This document shows positions 1 through 8,674 of a stretch of 37,013 bases of DNA, in pieces. The notes beneath the pieces were generated by a model. The model made no database searches. It saw only the letters and a list, made by a program, of their open reading frames with translations, and was not told the origin of the DNA. Within the stretch, counting starts at the first letter, position 1; each line of letters begins with the position of its first letter. Both the position numbers and the translations under genes were made by a program. This DNA is from Rossellomorea sp. BNER (GTDB taxonomy: Bacteria > Bacillota > Bacilli > Bacillales > Bacillaceae_B), in assembly GCA_024213275.1 (NCBI GenBank), contig JANAVG010000028.1:1-37013 (forward strand), in the 5' to 3' direction.

Positions 1-192
1 TAACCAAATTAACCTACGATGTTACGAGTAAGGAGCTAGTTTCGTTCATGATAACTCGTCGCCTTGCTCCTGCTAAGGTCTCACCTGTCCTGCTACTCCT
101 GCAGGAGTCTCGCACCTGCAGCGAAGACCAACCTTTTTACAAAAATTTATGTTCTTAAAATACAACAATCTTATAGAAAACAGCCTTTCCTA
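1..192. repeat. Left copy of a ~190 bp composite repeat, inverted relative to the right window end
   Basis: The reverse complement of this stretch matches 36811-36998 almost throughout. Bases 1-60 are identical to the complement of 36939-36998. The middle (about 61-120) carries the GC-richer motif seen on the other strand as GCGAGACTCCTGC and CAGGTGAGACC, which recurs between genes in many Bacillus genomes. The inner end (about 130-192) reads, on the minus strand, GGCTGTTTTCTATAAGATTG and resembles the head of the MITE-like elements at 25046 and 36660. The outer boundary cannot be seen because the window starts inside it. I see no gene before 297. Confidence 0.85.
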
Positions 193-206
193 ATGAGGTA
201 TTCCTT

Positions 207-235
207 TTTAATAGAGGAATGGATTATGCTATAAT
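207..235 (+). promoter_or_regulatory. Candidate sigma-A promoter of cymR
   Basis: A perfect -10 hexamer TATAAT (230-235) is preceded by TGC (227-229), giving an extended -10. The -35 at 207-212 (TTTAAT) is weak with a 17 bp spacer. A start codon at 219 in the cymR frame lies across this -10, which argues that the true cymR start is the later ATG at 297. Confidence 0.6.
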
Positions 236-296
236 AGCAAAAGTCAATAATACAAATAGGAATTATGTGAGATATAGTAATCGAGGTGCAAAAAGG

Positions 297-716
297 ATGA
301 AGATTTCAACAAAAGGCCGTTATGGCTTAACGATTATGATTGAATTAGCCAAAAGGCATGGTGAAGGGCCAACGTCATTAAAATCAATTGCCCAGACCCA
401 TTCCTTATCAGAACACTACTTAGAACAATTAATTGCCCCCCTTCGAAATGCTGGTTTAGTAAAAAGCATAAGAGGAGCATATGGTGGTTATGTCCTAGGA
501 AATGAACCTACAGAAATTTCAGCTGGGGATATTATCAGGGTGTTAGAAGGGCCGATTAGCCCAGTCGAGGGTATTGAAAATGAAGAACCAGCTAAACGCG
601 AATTATGGATTCGGATTCGCGATGCTGTTAAGGATGTTTTAGATAATACGACAATTGAAGATCTCGCAGGGTATACGGATGAAGGTGAGTCAGACGCATA
701 TATGTTTTATATTTAA
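297..716 (+). CDS. cymR: CymR, Rrf2-family master repressor of cysteine metabolism
   Basis: This is a 139-residue protein starting MKISTKGRYGLTIM, the usual CymR length (138 in B. subtilis). It has an Rrf2 winged helix-turn-helix at about residues 5-60 (SLKSIAQ ... LSEHYLEQL) and a wing ending IRGAYGGY. It lacks the three clustered cysteines of Fe-S Rrf2 regulators such as IscR, as expected for CymR. In B. subtilis CymR acts with the cysteine synthase CysK and represses sulfur-uptake and methionine-to-cysteine genes; that mechanism is family knowledge. The start at 297 is chosen because GAGGTG lies 7 bp upstream and the longer in-frame ATG at 219 overlaps a consensus promoter. It leads a likely operon with the desulfurase and mnmA. 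A known target operon, yrrT-mccAB, is at 21453-24908. Confidence 0.95.
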   Translation: MKISTKGRYGLTIMIELAKRHGEGPTSLKSIAQTHSLSEHYLEQLIAPLRNAGLVKSIRGAYGGYVLGNEPTEISAGDIIRVLEGPISPVEGIENEEPAKRELWIRIRDAVKDVLDNTTIEDLAGYTDEGESDAYMFYI

Positions 717-751
717 GGTGCGTGTAGTGTAAAGAAAAGAGGGACATTAAA

Positions 752-1894
752 ATGGAACGAATATATTTAGATCATGCTGCTACTTCTCCCATTCACCCTC
801 GTGTAGTTAACGAAATAGTTTCAGTCATGAATGGTCCGTTTGGGAATCCATCAAGCATTCATTCTTTCGGAAGAGAGGCAAGGCAGCTTCTCGATCAGGC
901 AAGAATGGGTGTTGCAGAGAGCATTGGTTCTAAATTTAATGAGATTATTTTTACAAGCGGGGGAACAGAAGCAGATAATCTAGCCATAACCGGTGTAGCA
1001 AAAGCAATGAAGTCTAAAGGGAAACATATTATTACAAGCACGATTGAGCATCATGCTGTCCTTCATATTTGTGAACAACTTGAAAAAGATGGCTATGAGG
1101 TGACATATCTACCCGTCAATGAAGACGGCATCATTTCTATCGAGGATGTTAAACAAGCATTGAGAGAAGATACGATACTTGTAACGATTATGTATGGTAA
1201 CAATGAAGTTGGAACCATTCAGCCCATCAAAGAAATCGGGGAAGTATTGAAGGGGCACCAAGCTTATTTTCATACAGATGCTGTACAAGCTTATGGCATG
1301 TTAGAAATTGACGTTAACGAGGAAAATATTGATCTTTTATCGGTTTCAGCTCACAAAATAAATGGGCCAAAAGGAATTGGATTTTTATATGCTAGTGATA
1401 ATGTCAAGTTAGAAGCAACGATATTTGGCGGCGAACAAGAGCGAAAGCGACGGGCAGGAACTGAAAATATCCCTTATATTATGGGATTCCTTGAAGCTGT
1501 GGAAATTTCTCTACAAAGTATGGAAGAAAAGCGAAAACAATATCTTATTTTTAAAGAAAAGCTTAAAGATGTTTTGGAAGAAAATGAAGTGGAATTTTAC
1601 CAAAACGGATCTCTTGAGCAATCTCTGCCGCACGTGCTAAACTTAAGCTTTCCCGGAACAGATGTTGAATCCATGTTAGTGAATTTAGATCTGTCTAGAA
1701 TTGCTGTTTCAAGCGGATCCGCATGTACGGCAGGATCCATTGAGCCATCACATGTTCTTGTTGCCATGTTCGGTAAAGATTCAGAACGACTACGGAATTC
1801 TATTCGATTTAGTTTTGGACTTTATAATACATTGGAACAAATTGAATATACAGGTAACGAAGTAGCGAAAGTTGTGAATCGCTTACGTTCATAG
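752..1894 (+). CDS. Cysteine desulfurase (YrvO-like, NifS/IscS family), sulfur donor for MnmA
   Basis: This 380-residue class-V PLP enzyme has the YLDHAATSP start, the PLP lysine in SAHKINGPKG (Lys202) and the catalytic cysteine in SSGSACTAGS (Cys325) on the short mobile loop typical of group I desulfurases. The reaction is L-cysteine to L-alanine with a persulfide left on the enzyme. It sits between cymR and mnmA, 51 bp before the mnmA start. In B. subtilis the desulfurase in this position (YrvO) feeds sulfur directly to MnmA for 2-thiouridine, without a Tus relay, so the same partner is inferred here. The ATG follows an AGAGGGA site. IscS of an ISC system is less likely because no iscU, hscA or iscA is nearby. 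Confidence 0.93.
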   Translation: MERIYLDHAATSPIHPRVVNEIVSVMNGPFGNPSSIHSFGREARQLLDQARMGVAESIGSKFNEIIFTSGGTEADNLAITGVAKAMKSKGKHIITSTIEHHAVLHICEQLEKDGYEVTYLPVNEDGIISIEDVKQALREDTILVTIMYGNNEVGTIQPIKEIGEVLKGHQAYFHTDAVQAYGMLEIDVNEENIDLLSVSAHKINGPKGIGFLYASDNVKLEATIFGGEQERKRRAGTENIPYIMGFLEAVEISLQSMEEKRKQYLIFKEKLKDVLEENEVEFYQNGSLEQSLPHVLNLSFPGTDVESMLVNLDLSRIAVSSGSACTAGSIEPSHVLVAMFGKDSERLRNSIRFSFGLYNTLEQIEYTGNEVAKVVNRLRS

Positions 1895-1945
1895 AAATAC
1901 GTTCATAGAAATAATTGATCATGAATGAAGAAGGAGGTGGAGAGT

Positions 1946-3061
1946 ATGAACAAAGAACCTAAAGATACACGTGTCGTGGTAGGAATGTCAGGTGGAGTAG
2001 ACTCCTCTGTTGCTGCACTGCTTTTAAAACAACAAGGGTACGATGTAATTGGGATCTTTATGAAAAACTGGGACGATACCGATGAAAATGGAGTTTGTAC
2101 CGCAACTGAAGATTATGACGATGTCATTCGCGTTTGTAATCAAATTGGTATTCCCTATTACGCAGTAAACTTTGAAAAACAATACTGGGACAAGGTATTT
2201 ACCTATTTCTTAAATGAATATAAAGCAGGTAGAACCCCAAACCCTGATGTTATGTGTAACAAGGAAATTAAGTTTAAAGCATTTCTTGACCATGCGATGA
2301 AGCTTGGAGCGGACTATCTTGCTACTGGTCACTATGCCCAAGTTGTTTATAGTGATGGCGAATATAAAATGCTTCGTGGCTTAGACGATAACAAGGATCA
2401 AACGTATTTCCTAAATCAGCTAAATCAAGATCAATTGGAAAAAGTCATATTTCCAATTGGATCAATTGATAAGAAAAAAGTACGAGAGATTGCCAAAGAA
2501 GCTGGATTAGCTACAGCAGCTAAAAAAGATAGCACTGGAATTTGTTTTATTGGTGAACGTAATTTTAAGGAATTCCTAAGTAATTATCTCCCAGCCCAAC
2601 CGGGAAAAATGGTGACATTGGATGGGGAAGAAAAAGGCAAGCACGATGGACTTATGTACTACACCATTGGCCAAAGACAAGGATTGGGAATTGGTGGTGC
2701 TGGGGAACCATGGTTTGTTATTGGGAAAGACCTAGAACGTAATCTTTTGTATGTTGGGCAAGGGTTTGATCATTCAGCACTCTACTCTGACTCTTTACTT
2801 GCTACAGATATTAACTGGACTACCCCTTCTGAGAAAGCAAAAGAGTTTAAATGCACAGCTAAATTTAGATATCGTCAGCCAGATCACAGTGTGACGGTTA
2901 AAATAGTAGCAGATGGAAAAGTGGAAGTTGTTTTTGATCAACCGATTCGTGCGATTACTCCAGGACAAGCTGTCGTATTCTATAACGGTGAAGAATGTCT
3001 TGGCGGGGGAACGATTGATGAGGTTTTTAAAAATGCCGAAAAACTCACATATGTAGGATAA
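1946..3061 (+). CDS. mnmA: tRNA-specific 2-thiouridylase MnmA
   Basis: The 371-residue protein uses ATP and persulfide sulfur to make s2U at position 34 of tRNA Lys, Glu and Gln. The PP-loop is MSGGVDSS (residues 14-21). The catalytic cysteines are in DVMCNKE (Cys104) and TGICFIGER (Cys200). The C-terminal half carries the OB-like substrate-binding domain ending RAITPGQAVVFY. The ATG at 1946 is preferred over in-frame ATG 1925 because AGAAGGAGGTGG lies just before 1946, inside the longer reading; the resulting length equals the B. subtilis protein. It is downstream of the desulfurase that should supply its sulfur and is followed by a possible terminator. Confidence 0.96.
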   Translation: MNKEPKDTRVVVGMSGGVDSSVAALLLKQQGYDVIGIFMKNWDDTDENGVCTATEDYDDVIRVCNQIGIPYYAVNFEKQYWDKVFTYFLNEYKAGRTPNPDVMCNKEIKFKAFLDHAMKLGADYLATGHYAQVVYSDGEYKMLRGLDDNKDQTYFLNQLNQDQLEKVIFPIGSIDKKKVREIAKEAGLATAAKKDSTGICFIGERNFKEFLSNYLPAQPGKMVTLDGEEKGKHDGLMYYTIGQRQGLGIGGAGEPWFVIGKDLERNLLYVGQGFDHSALYSDSLLATDINWTTPSEKAKEFKCTAKFRYRQPDHSVTVKIVADGKVEVVFDQPIRAITPGQAVVFYNGEECLGGGTIDEVFKNAEKLTYVG

Positions 3062-3063
3062 TA

Positions 3064-3113
3064 AAGGGACTGATACAGTAGTGGATAATTCCTCACTTGT
3101 CAGTCTTTCTTTA
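3064..3113 (+). terminator. Possible terminator after mnmA
   Basis: An imperfect inverted repeat (GACTGA near 3068 with TCAGTC near 3101) is followed by TTTCTTT. The stem has bulges, so this is only moderately supported. Confidence 0.45.
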
Positions 3114-3199
3114 TGTGGAAAATGGTCATCATCAGTGCAGGCGCTTTTGAATGAGTACCTATGATATACTACAAATAACAAAACATAGAGGTGTTACAA

Positions 3200-3868
3200 A
3201 TGGATAAAAACCAACAAGGTATTCAAGCATTACAAGAAGGTAAAATGGAGGAAGCGGTAAAATATTTTTCAGAAGCAATTGAAGAAAATCCAACCGATCC
3301 TGTTGCATACATAAATTTTGGGAACGTACTTACCACAGTCAGCGAATTAGAAAAGGCGCAAAAGTTTTTTGAAAGAGCGATATCTTTGGATAGTAATGCA
3401 GGTGCAGCTTATTACTCACTTGGTAACTTGCTTTATAATCAGGATGACTTTGACGGAGCTAAAAATCATTATGAACAAGCCATCCAAAAAGGCGTTGAAA
3501 ATGAAGATGTTTTCTTTATGTTAGGCATGTCTTTAATCAATTTAGAACAACCCAAATTTGCACTTCCCTATTTGCAAAGGAGTATTGAATTAAATCCTGA
3601 AGACAATGAAGCTCGCTTCCAGTTCGGGTTATGTCTTGCAAAAATCGAATCTTATGAAGAAGCGATTAAGGAATTATCAATAGTTGTTGAAAAGGACCCT
3701 AAACATGCAGATGCTTATTATAATTTAGGGGTAGCTTATGCAGGATATAAAGAAGATATCGAAAAAGCTAATAAATGTTTTGATCGGGCATTAGAAATTC
3801 AACCAGACCACATGCTTGCAGGCTACGGTAAAAAAATGATTGAAAAGCTAAATAATCCTGAAGAGTAG
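3200..3868 (+). CDS. yrrB: TPR-repeat protein (YrrB-like)
   Basis: The 222-residue protein consists almost entirely of tandem 34-residue tetratricopeptide repeats (for example AYYSLGNLLYNQDDFDGA, ADAYYNLGVAYAG), about six units, with no signal peptide or membrane segment, so it is likely a cytosolic protein-binding scaffold. Position and length match B. subtilis YrrB (206 residues), which also lies between mnmA and recD2. Its partner is not known to me; the neighbours suggest tRNA modification or DNA repair but do not decide it. The ATG at 3200 is chosen over an in-frame GTG at 3191 because that GTG is part of the AGAGGTG ribosome binding site. The recD2 gene follows after 20 bp. Confidence 0.88.
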   Translation: MDKNQQGIQALQEGKMEEAVKYFSEAIEENPTDPVAYINFGNVLTTVSELEKAQKFFERAISLDSNAGAAYYSLGNLLYNQDDFDGAKNHYEQAIQKGVENEDVFFMLGMSLINLEQPKFALPYLQRSIELNPEDNEARFQFGLCLAKIESYEEAIKELSIVVEKDPKHADAYYNLGVAYAGYKEDIEKANKCFDRALEIQPDHMLAGYGKKMIEKLNNPEE

Positions 3869-3888
3869 TAAGCAAGGGGGGACTCTAA

Positions 3889-6288
3889 ATGAGCCAGCAG
3901 GACTCATTGGAGCTGTTTGATGATAATGAAATTTATATTAAGGGAAGGCATATTGTCACGATTTTTCATAACGAATCGAATATGTATTCAGTCATTCGTA
4001 TTCGTGTGGATGAAACGAATGATCAATATGATGACAAAGAGGCTGTGATTACAGGGCACTTCCCTAAAATTCATGAACAGGAAACATACACATTTTACGG
4101 GGGATTTCAGGATCACCCCAAATTTGGTATGCAATTTCAAGCTAAACATTTTAAGAAAGAGATTCCGCAAACAAAGCAAGGTGTCATTCAATACCTTTCC
4201 AGTGAGATGTTTAAAGGAATTGGAAAGAAAACAGCTGAGAAAATCGTCAAACAACTGGGAGAAAATGCGATTAGTAAGATTTTAGAGAATCCATCACTCC
4301 TAGATGACATCCCTAAGCTTCTTCCTGACAAAGCAAAGGCATTGTATGACTCACTCATGGAACACCAAGGCTTAGAAAGGGTCATGATCAGTTTAAATCA
4401 TTATGGATTTGGGCCACAATTGTCCATGAAAATTTATCAGGCATACAAAGAACAAGCGCTCGAAATCGTTAATAAAAATCCCTATCGTCTTGTCGAAGAT
4501 ATTGAAGGAATCGGATTTGGACGAGCGGATGAGCTTGGGGCAAAACTCGGCATTACAGGAAATCACCCTGACAGGATTAAAGCAGCCTGTTTATATACTC
4601 TAGAGCAAACTTCCCTTCAAGAAGGACATGTATACTCGGAAACAGAACGATTATTAACTAGAGTAAAATCATTACTTGAAAACAGTCAAAATGTTACGAT
4701 TGAATTTTCGGATATATCTAACGGTATTATTAAGCTTGAAGAGGAAGGCAAGATCATTGGAGAAGAAAACAATGTATATCTTCCATCATTGTTCTTTTCA
4801 GAAAAAGGTATCGTTAGCAGTATTGAAAAGGTTCTAAATCAAGATCAATACGATGACCAATTTCCCCAATCCGAATTTCTATTAGCCTTAGGGAAGCTTG
4901 AAGATAGACTTTCTGTACAGTATGCACCATCGCAACGGGAAGCTATTGAGACGGCGTTAATGTCCCCTATGATGATCCTAACAGGAGGTCCGGGCACAGG
5001 AAAGACAACCGTTATTAATGGAATTGTCGAGCTTTATGCAGAATTACACGGCTGTTCACTTGAACCAAAGGATTATAAGGATGAACCATTTCCAGTCCTT
5101 TTAACAGCACCAACAGGAAGAGCCGCAAAAAGAATGACAGAATCGACAGGATTACCAGCCATGACCATTCATCGACTACTAGGATGGAATGGACAAGAAG
5201 GTTTCAACCACGATGAAGAACGTTCGATTGAAGGGAAGCTTCTTATAGTGGATGAAATGTCTATGGTAGACACATGGCTTGCCCATCAATTATTCAAGTC
5301 TCTACCAGACGACATTCAGGTGATATTGGTTGGAGATGAGGATCAGCTTCCATCGGTTGGACCGGGACAAGTGTTGAAGGATTTAATCAGCTCAGGTGTC
5401 ATCCCGAAGGTTCATTTAACAGATATTTATCGTCAGGGTGAAGGTTCCTCAATCATAGAAATGGCACATGAAATGAAAGATGGAAAACTTCCATCAAATA
5501 TTGTTCAGCAACAAAAGGACCGGTCCTTTATTCAATGTTCCACACTTCAAATCCTTGATGTGATTAAGAAGGTAGTCGAAAATGCAAAGAAAAAAGGCTA
5601 TAGTGCAAAGGATATCCAAGTACTGGCACCAATGTATCGAGGACCAGCAGGTATAGATAAATTAAACGAAATGCTTCAGGAGATTTTTAATCGTAATCCT
5701 GATGGAAAACGGAAAGAATTATCGTTTGGAGAAGTGAAGTATCGAATTGGAGATAAAGTACTTCAATTAGTCAATCAGCCTGAAAGCAATGTCTTCAATG
5801 GGGATATGGGTGAGGTCGTTTCTGTTTTCTATGCAAAAGAAAATACAGAGAAACAAGATATGCTTATTGTTTCCTATGAGGGGAATGAGGTTACCTACAC
5901 TAGGCAAGACTTGAATCAAATTACCTTGGCCTACTGCTGTTCGATTCACAAATCCCAAGGAAGCGAGTTCCCTATCGTGATCCTTCCTGTTGTGAAAAGT
6001 TATTTTCGAATGCTTAGACGTAATTTACTATATACCGCAATCACAAGGAGTAAAAACTTTTTAATCCTATGTGGTGAAGAGCAAGCATTGAGGATTGGCG
6101 TTGAACGACAAGAAGATACCCAGAGAAAAACGGGATTACTTCAAAAACTTCAAATTTTAAATGGCCTGACAGAACAAGCAAAAAGTGATATAGATTATCA
6201 GAATGCTCCCGATGGCTTAAAGAAAGACCTTATGGATACAGACCCAATGATTGGAATGGAAAACGTTACTCCTTATGATTTCATGTAA
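3889..6288 (+). CDS. recD2: RecD2 family ATP-dependent 5'-3' DNA helicase
   Basis: The 799-residue superfamily 1B helicase has the length of B. subtilis YrrC/RecD2 (798). An N-terminal OB-like domain and helix-hairpin-helix region (KGIGKKTAEKIV, IEGIGFGRADELG) precedes the motor, the hallmark that separates RecD2 from RecBCD RecD. The Walker A motif is GGPGTGKTT (about residue 366), the Walker B motif LLIVDEMSM (about 453), and the C-terminal motif SIHKSQGSEFP (about 686) ends the second RecA fold. RecD2 works without RecBC in Firmicutes and is linked to replication-fork maintenance and repair. The site AAGGGGGGACTC precedes the ATG. No terminator is seen directly after it. Confidence 0.95.
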   Translation: MSQQDSLELFDDNEIYIKGRHIVTIFHNESNMYSVIRIRVDETNDQYDDKEAVITGHFPKIHEQETYTFYGGFQDHPKFGMQFQAKHFKKEIPQTKQGVIQYLSSEMFKGIGKKTAEKIVKQLGENAISKILENPSLLDDIPKLLPDKAKALYDSLMEHQGLERVMISLNHYGFGPQLSMKIYQAYKEQALEIVNKNPYRLVEDIEGIGFGRADELGAKLGITGNHPDRIKAACLYTLEQTSLQEGHVYSETERLLTRVKSLLENSQNVTIEFSDISNGIIKLEEEGKIIGEENNVYLPSLFFSEKGIVSSIEKVLNQDQYDDQFPQSEFLLALGKLEDRLSVQYAPSQREAIETALMSPMMILTGGPGTGKTTVINGIVELYAELHGCSLEPKDYKDEPFPVLLTAPTGRAAKRMTESTGLPAMTIHRLLGWNGQEGFNHDEERSIEGKLLIVDEMSMVDTWLAHQLFKSLPDDIQVILVGDEDQLPSVGPGQVLKDLISSGVIPKVHLTDIYRQGEGSSIIEMAHEMKDGKLPSNIVQQQKDRSFIQCSTLQILDVIKKVVENAKKKGYSAKDIQVLAPMYRGPAGIDKLNEMLQEIFNRNPDGKRKELSFGEVKYRIGDKVLQLVNQPESNVFNGDMGEVVSVFYAKENTEKQDMLIVSYEGNEVTYTRQDLNQITLAYCCSIHKSQGSEFPIVILPVVKSYFRMLRRNLLYTAITRSKNFLILCGEEQALRIGVERQEDTQRKTGLLQKLQILNGLTEQAKSDIDYQNAPDGLKKDLMDTDPMIGMENVTPYDFM

Positions 6289-6474
6289 ACTAAGAAAAAC
6301 TAAGGATGTTCCTTAAAATGCGATTCGCTTTTATGGTTCCTATAAATGCTTAACGTGTTCTTTCTCAATACAAGTATATCCAACAGTAATTTAGGAAATA
6401 ATGGTACAGGAAAAGAATGCTAGGAAGTGGGAGCCCTTTCCCTATTCTGGCTAAAGTGAGAGGTGTCCTGTACT

Positions 6475-6663
6475 ATGATTCAATGTCCGAATTGCCGAAG
6501 TAAAGATATAGGCAAAATTGGAATCAATCAATATTACTGTTGGGGTTGTTTTATTGAACTTTCGATTACTAAAGGGGTCATTCATACTCATCAAGTTGAG
6601 GAAGATGGATCATTAAGTTCATTAGACGATTTATTTGATGAGGAAGAACGCCACTTGAGCTAA
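6475..6663 (+). CDS. Small zinc-ribbon-like protein, function unknown
   Basis: The 62-residue protein has two Cys-x2-Cys knuckles, CPNC at residues 4-7 and CWGC at 22-25, which likely bind one zinc ion, followed by a strand-rich stretch and an acidic tail (FDEEERHLS). The ATG at 6475 has AGAGGTG seven to eight bases upstream; the longer reading from 6463 would start inside that site. Small proteins of this kind sit between recD2 and yrrI in Bacillus (yrzR in B. subtilis, from memory). The next gene starts 16 bp later behind its own strong site, so the two are probably cotranscribed. I cannot assign a function. Confidence 0.75.
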   Translation: MIQCPNCRSKDIGKIGINQYYCWGCFIELSITKGVIHTHQVEEDGSLSSLDDLFDEEERHLS

Positions 6664-6679
6664 AAGAGAGGTGCTTTTC

Positions 6680-6811
6680 TTGAATAAAACGTTCGCTTCC
6701 ATTATCGGCTTTGGAGCAGGGATTGCAACAAGTGTATATTCAAACCGTTCGAATATGTTCAGCAAAAGAAATTGGAAGAAACTAAGAAAACAAATGAGAA
6801 AAGCCTTTTAG
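6680..6811 (+). CDS. yrzQ: YrzQ/DUF3918-like 43-residue small protein
   Basis: This TTG-started reading frame encodes MNKTFASIIGFGAGIATSVY followed by a basic tail (KRNWKKLRKQMRKAF). The N-terminal half is a short glycine/alanine-rich hydrophobic helix and the C-terminal half is strongly cationic, the layout of YrzQ/DUF3918 proteins. The start is set by AGAGGTG (6668-6674) and the TTG 5 bp further on. It lies 16 bp after the zinc-ribbon gene and before a terminator, so the two form the end of a transcript. The function is unknown; the protein is probably membrane-associated. Confidence 0.7.
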   Translation: MNKTFASIIGFGAGIATSVYSNRSNMFSKRNWKKLRKQMRKAF

Positions 6812-6861
6812 TCTGTGAATAAAACCCTATCCCATAAAGGTAACGGGTAAACTAAATTTGT

Positions 6862-6907
6862 AATGCACAAGGGATTTTATAAAAAAACCTCTTGTGCATT
6901 TTTTTGA
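6862..6907 (+). terminator. Rho-independent terminator after yrzQ
   Basis: AATGCACAAG (from 6862) pairs with CTTGTGCATT (to 6900), followed by TTTTTT. It closes the recD2/yrzQ side. Confidence 0.85.
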
Positions 6908-6931
6908 TGGGAAATTATTAAATACAAATAT

Positions 6932-7055
6932 ATTGATACCGTAAATGAATCTGTTTTAAATTCAGGTGAAAGTCTCTAGAATTCTAAGCAAAGCCATGAA
7001 TGAGGGACCAATCTCATCTTATGTATGAAGTGATCTAAAGGGACTCTCATTTTTT
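6932..7055 (+). promoter_or_regulatory. Unclassified transcribed leader or small RNA ending in a terminator, upstream of yrrI
   Basis: In the 415 bp gap before yrrI, a TTGATA-like -35 (6932-6937) is followed by a weak AT-rich -10 region. Next come a perfect 10-bp palindrome TAGAATTCTA (about 6977-6986), the string GCAAAGCC, and a strong hairpin: AATGAGGGACC (6999-7009) pairs with GGGACTCTCATT (7040-7051) with one mismatch, then a T-run to 7055. The layout is that of an attenuated leader or a short RNA. It lacks the T-box motif. The rest of the gap (7056-7226) shows nothing I can name. Confidence 0.45.
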
Positions 7056-7226
7056 CTTGGAAATGAGTTAAGGGAATTTTTCTGACGTGCAGAAAATGCC
7101 GAATCCAGTCGACTGGTAATATATTTTGATTCTGGACAAATTTTTACCGGTAAGCTCCTTTGTTTAATAATCAAGAATAAAATCCACCACTCTTCTAAAA
7201 CTATAGGGAAGAAGGGAGGGAATCAA

Positions 7227-8300
7227 TTGAGTGATCGGCCAGTGCATATTAAATGGTTATACAGACTTGCTATTTCCCTTTTCGTCTTTATTTTATTATA
7301 TTTTTTATACTTATTAACGCCTGTTTGGAAACCAATTTTGAAGGTGATTGCTATTGCATTATTTCCTTTTTTACTCGGTGGGTTTATTACGTATCTCCTT
7401 CATCCCATTGTAGAAAACTTGCATAAAGCAGGCATTCATAGAGCCATTGCAACCTTGCTTATCTACATTTTGTTTTTTGGAGGAACGGGTTATGCCATTT
7501 ATAAAGGTATTCCAATTATTATTCACCAGCTAAGAGATTTATCAGAAAATGCGTCTCTTTTTACAGATCAATATCAAAAATGGCTTATATTTATTCAGAA
7601 ACAGACGTCAACATGGCCAGATGGTATTCAGCATGAATTGGATGCAAGAATTGAGTCATTCGAGAAGTGGCTTAATGGGTTATTAAAATTTGTTCTTTCA
7701 GGTGTTATGAAGTTTTTAAATAGTTTATTCCTTATCATTATTGTTCCTTTTATTTCTTTTTATTTGCTAAAAGACTTTTATCATGTGAAAAAAGCAGCTT
7801 GGTATTTAACCCCGGTTAAATGGAGGGAAAGCGGGAAAAAATTCATTCATGATTTAGATGAATCATTAGGAGGATATATTAGAGGGCAATTACTTGTGTG
7901 TCTGATCATTGGTTCATTAGCAGCTCTTTCCCTTTGGCTGATGGGGATGAAATATCCTTTATTACTTGGAATTATTATTGGTGTAACAAATGTGATTCCT
8001 TATTTCGGACCGATTATTGGGGCCGTTCCGGCAGCAGTGATTGCTAGTACAGTATCTAGTAATATGGTGATTTATGTAGTGATTGTTGTATTAGTCCTTC
8101 AGTTTCTTGAAGGTAATGTCCTTTCTCCACTCATTGTCGGGAAAAGTCTTCACATGCATCCGTTGTTTATTATGGGAGCATTGGTACTTGGAGGGGAGAT
8201 AGGGGGAGTCATAGGGCTAATTGTCGCGGTCCCATTGTTGGCGATGTTAAAAGTAGTTTGTATCCATGCAAGAACACATTTTGTTGAATCTAAATCGTAA
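7227..8300 (+). CDS. yrrI: AI-2E/PerM family membrane permease (YrrI)
   Basis: The 357-residue polytopic membrane protein has the family layout: two N-terminal helices (about residues 10-60), a third at 75-95, a soluble segment (about 105-145), then helices from about 150, 215, 240, 270 and 310 with the conserved IIGVTNVIPYFGPIIGAVPA stretch. It belongs to PF01594, whose members export small molecules or act as Na+/H+ antiporters; the substrate here cannot be read from the sequence. It starts with TTG, supported by GGGAGGG (7214-7220) six bases upstream. It matches YrrI of B. subtilis, which also precedes alaS. Confidence 0.9.
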   Translation: MSDRPVHIKWLYRLAISLFVFILLYFLYLLTPVWKPILKVIAIALFPFLLGGFITYLLHPIVENLHKAGIHRAIATLLIYILFFGGTGYAIYKGIPIIIHQLRDLSENASLFTDQYQKWLIFIQKQTSTWPDGIQHELDARIESFEKWLNGLLKFVLSGVMKFLNSLFLIIIVPFISFYLLKDFYHVKKAAWYLTPVKWRESGKKFIHDLDESLGGYIRGQLLVCLIIGSLAALSLWLMGMKYPLLLGIIIGVTNVIPYFGPIIGAVPAAVIASTVSSNMVIYVVIVVLVLQFLEGNVLSPLIVGKSLHMHPLFIMGALVLGGEIGGVIGLIVAVPLLAMLKVVCIHARTHFVESKS

Positions 8301-8306
8301 ATGACA

Positions 8307-8335
8307 TTGACAAATGTAAATGAAGTTTCTATAAT
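8307..8335 (+). promoter_or_regulatory. Consensus sigma-A promoter of the alaS leader
   Basis: A perfect -35 TTGACA (8307-8312) and perfect -10 TATAAT (8330-8335) are separated by exactly 17 bp. Transcription should begin near 8342, giving a leader of about 330 nt that contains the T-box. Confidence 0.9.
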
Positions 8336-8341
8336 TCGACT

Positions 8342-8635
8342 TATACAATTAATTTAAGTGAAAACATTGACGGATCGAGTATGTTATAGACCATCTACGT
8401 ATTTAACGATACAGAAGAGAGGAATTTCCTTGGCTGAAAGAAATTCTAGATGAAGGATAACAGAACGCTAATCCTGAGTGCAGATAATACCTGCCGTATG
8501 CCGCGTTAAGGTGTCCAAGTGATGAGAAAGACTGATTTTTCGGTTGAGACTGACACAAAAAGTCAGCTCATTTTCTCATAACCAGGGTGGTACCGCGAGT
8601 AAGCTCTCGTCCCTGACCAGGGATGAGGGCTTTTT
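8342..8635 (+). promoter_or_regulatory. T-box riboswitch controlling alaS (alanine specifier GCU)
   Basis: The conserved T-box core AGGGTGGTACCGCGAG is at 8584-8599. Upstream, Stem I has the GGCTG-type loop (near 8435) and the segment GAAC-GCT (8463-8469), placing an alanine codon GCU at 8467-8469 as the specifier. This agrees with the downstream alanyl-tRNA synthetase gene. The competing terminator pairs AGCTCTCGTCCCT (from 8602) with AGGGATGAGGGCT (to 8631), followed by T's. By known mechanism, uncharged tRNA-Ala pairs at the specifier and T-box to allow read-through. The specifier is assigned by its position after GAAC, not by a computed fold. Confidence 0.93.
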
Positions 8636-8674
8636 CTGTTTTCATAAGATCATGAGATCAAAGGAGGAAATATA

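Noticed and set aside
1..192. Insertion sequence end
   Set aside because: No transposase fragment; the repeat is non-coding at both window ends.
219..296. 26-residue N-terminal extension of CymR
   Set aside because: It overlaps a consensus extended -10 promoter, has no ribosome binding site, and the family starts at MKISTKGRYG (297).
2795..3181. 128-codon minus-strand frame over the end of mnmA
   Set aside because: Antisense shadow of mnmA with no recognisable domain or ribosome binding site.
6999..7055. T-box-like regulation of yrrI
   Set aside because: A terminator is present but the T-box core (GGTGG-ACCGCG) and Stem I motifs are missing.
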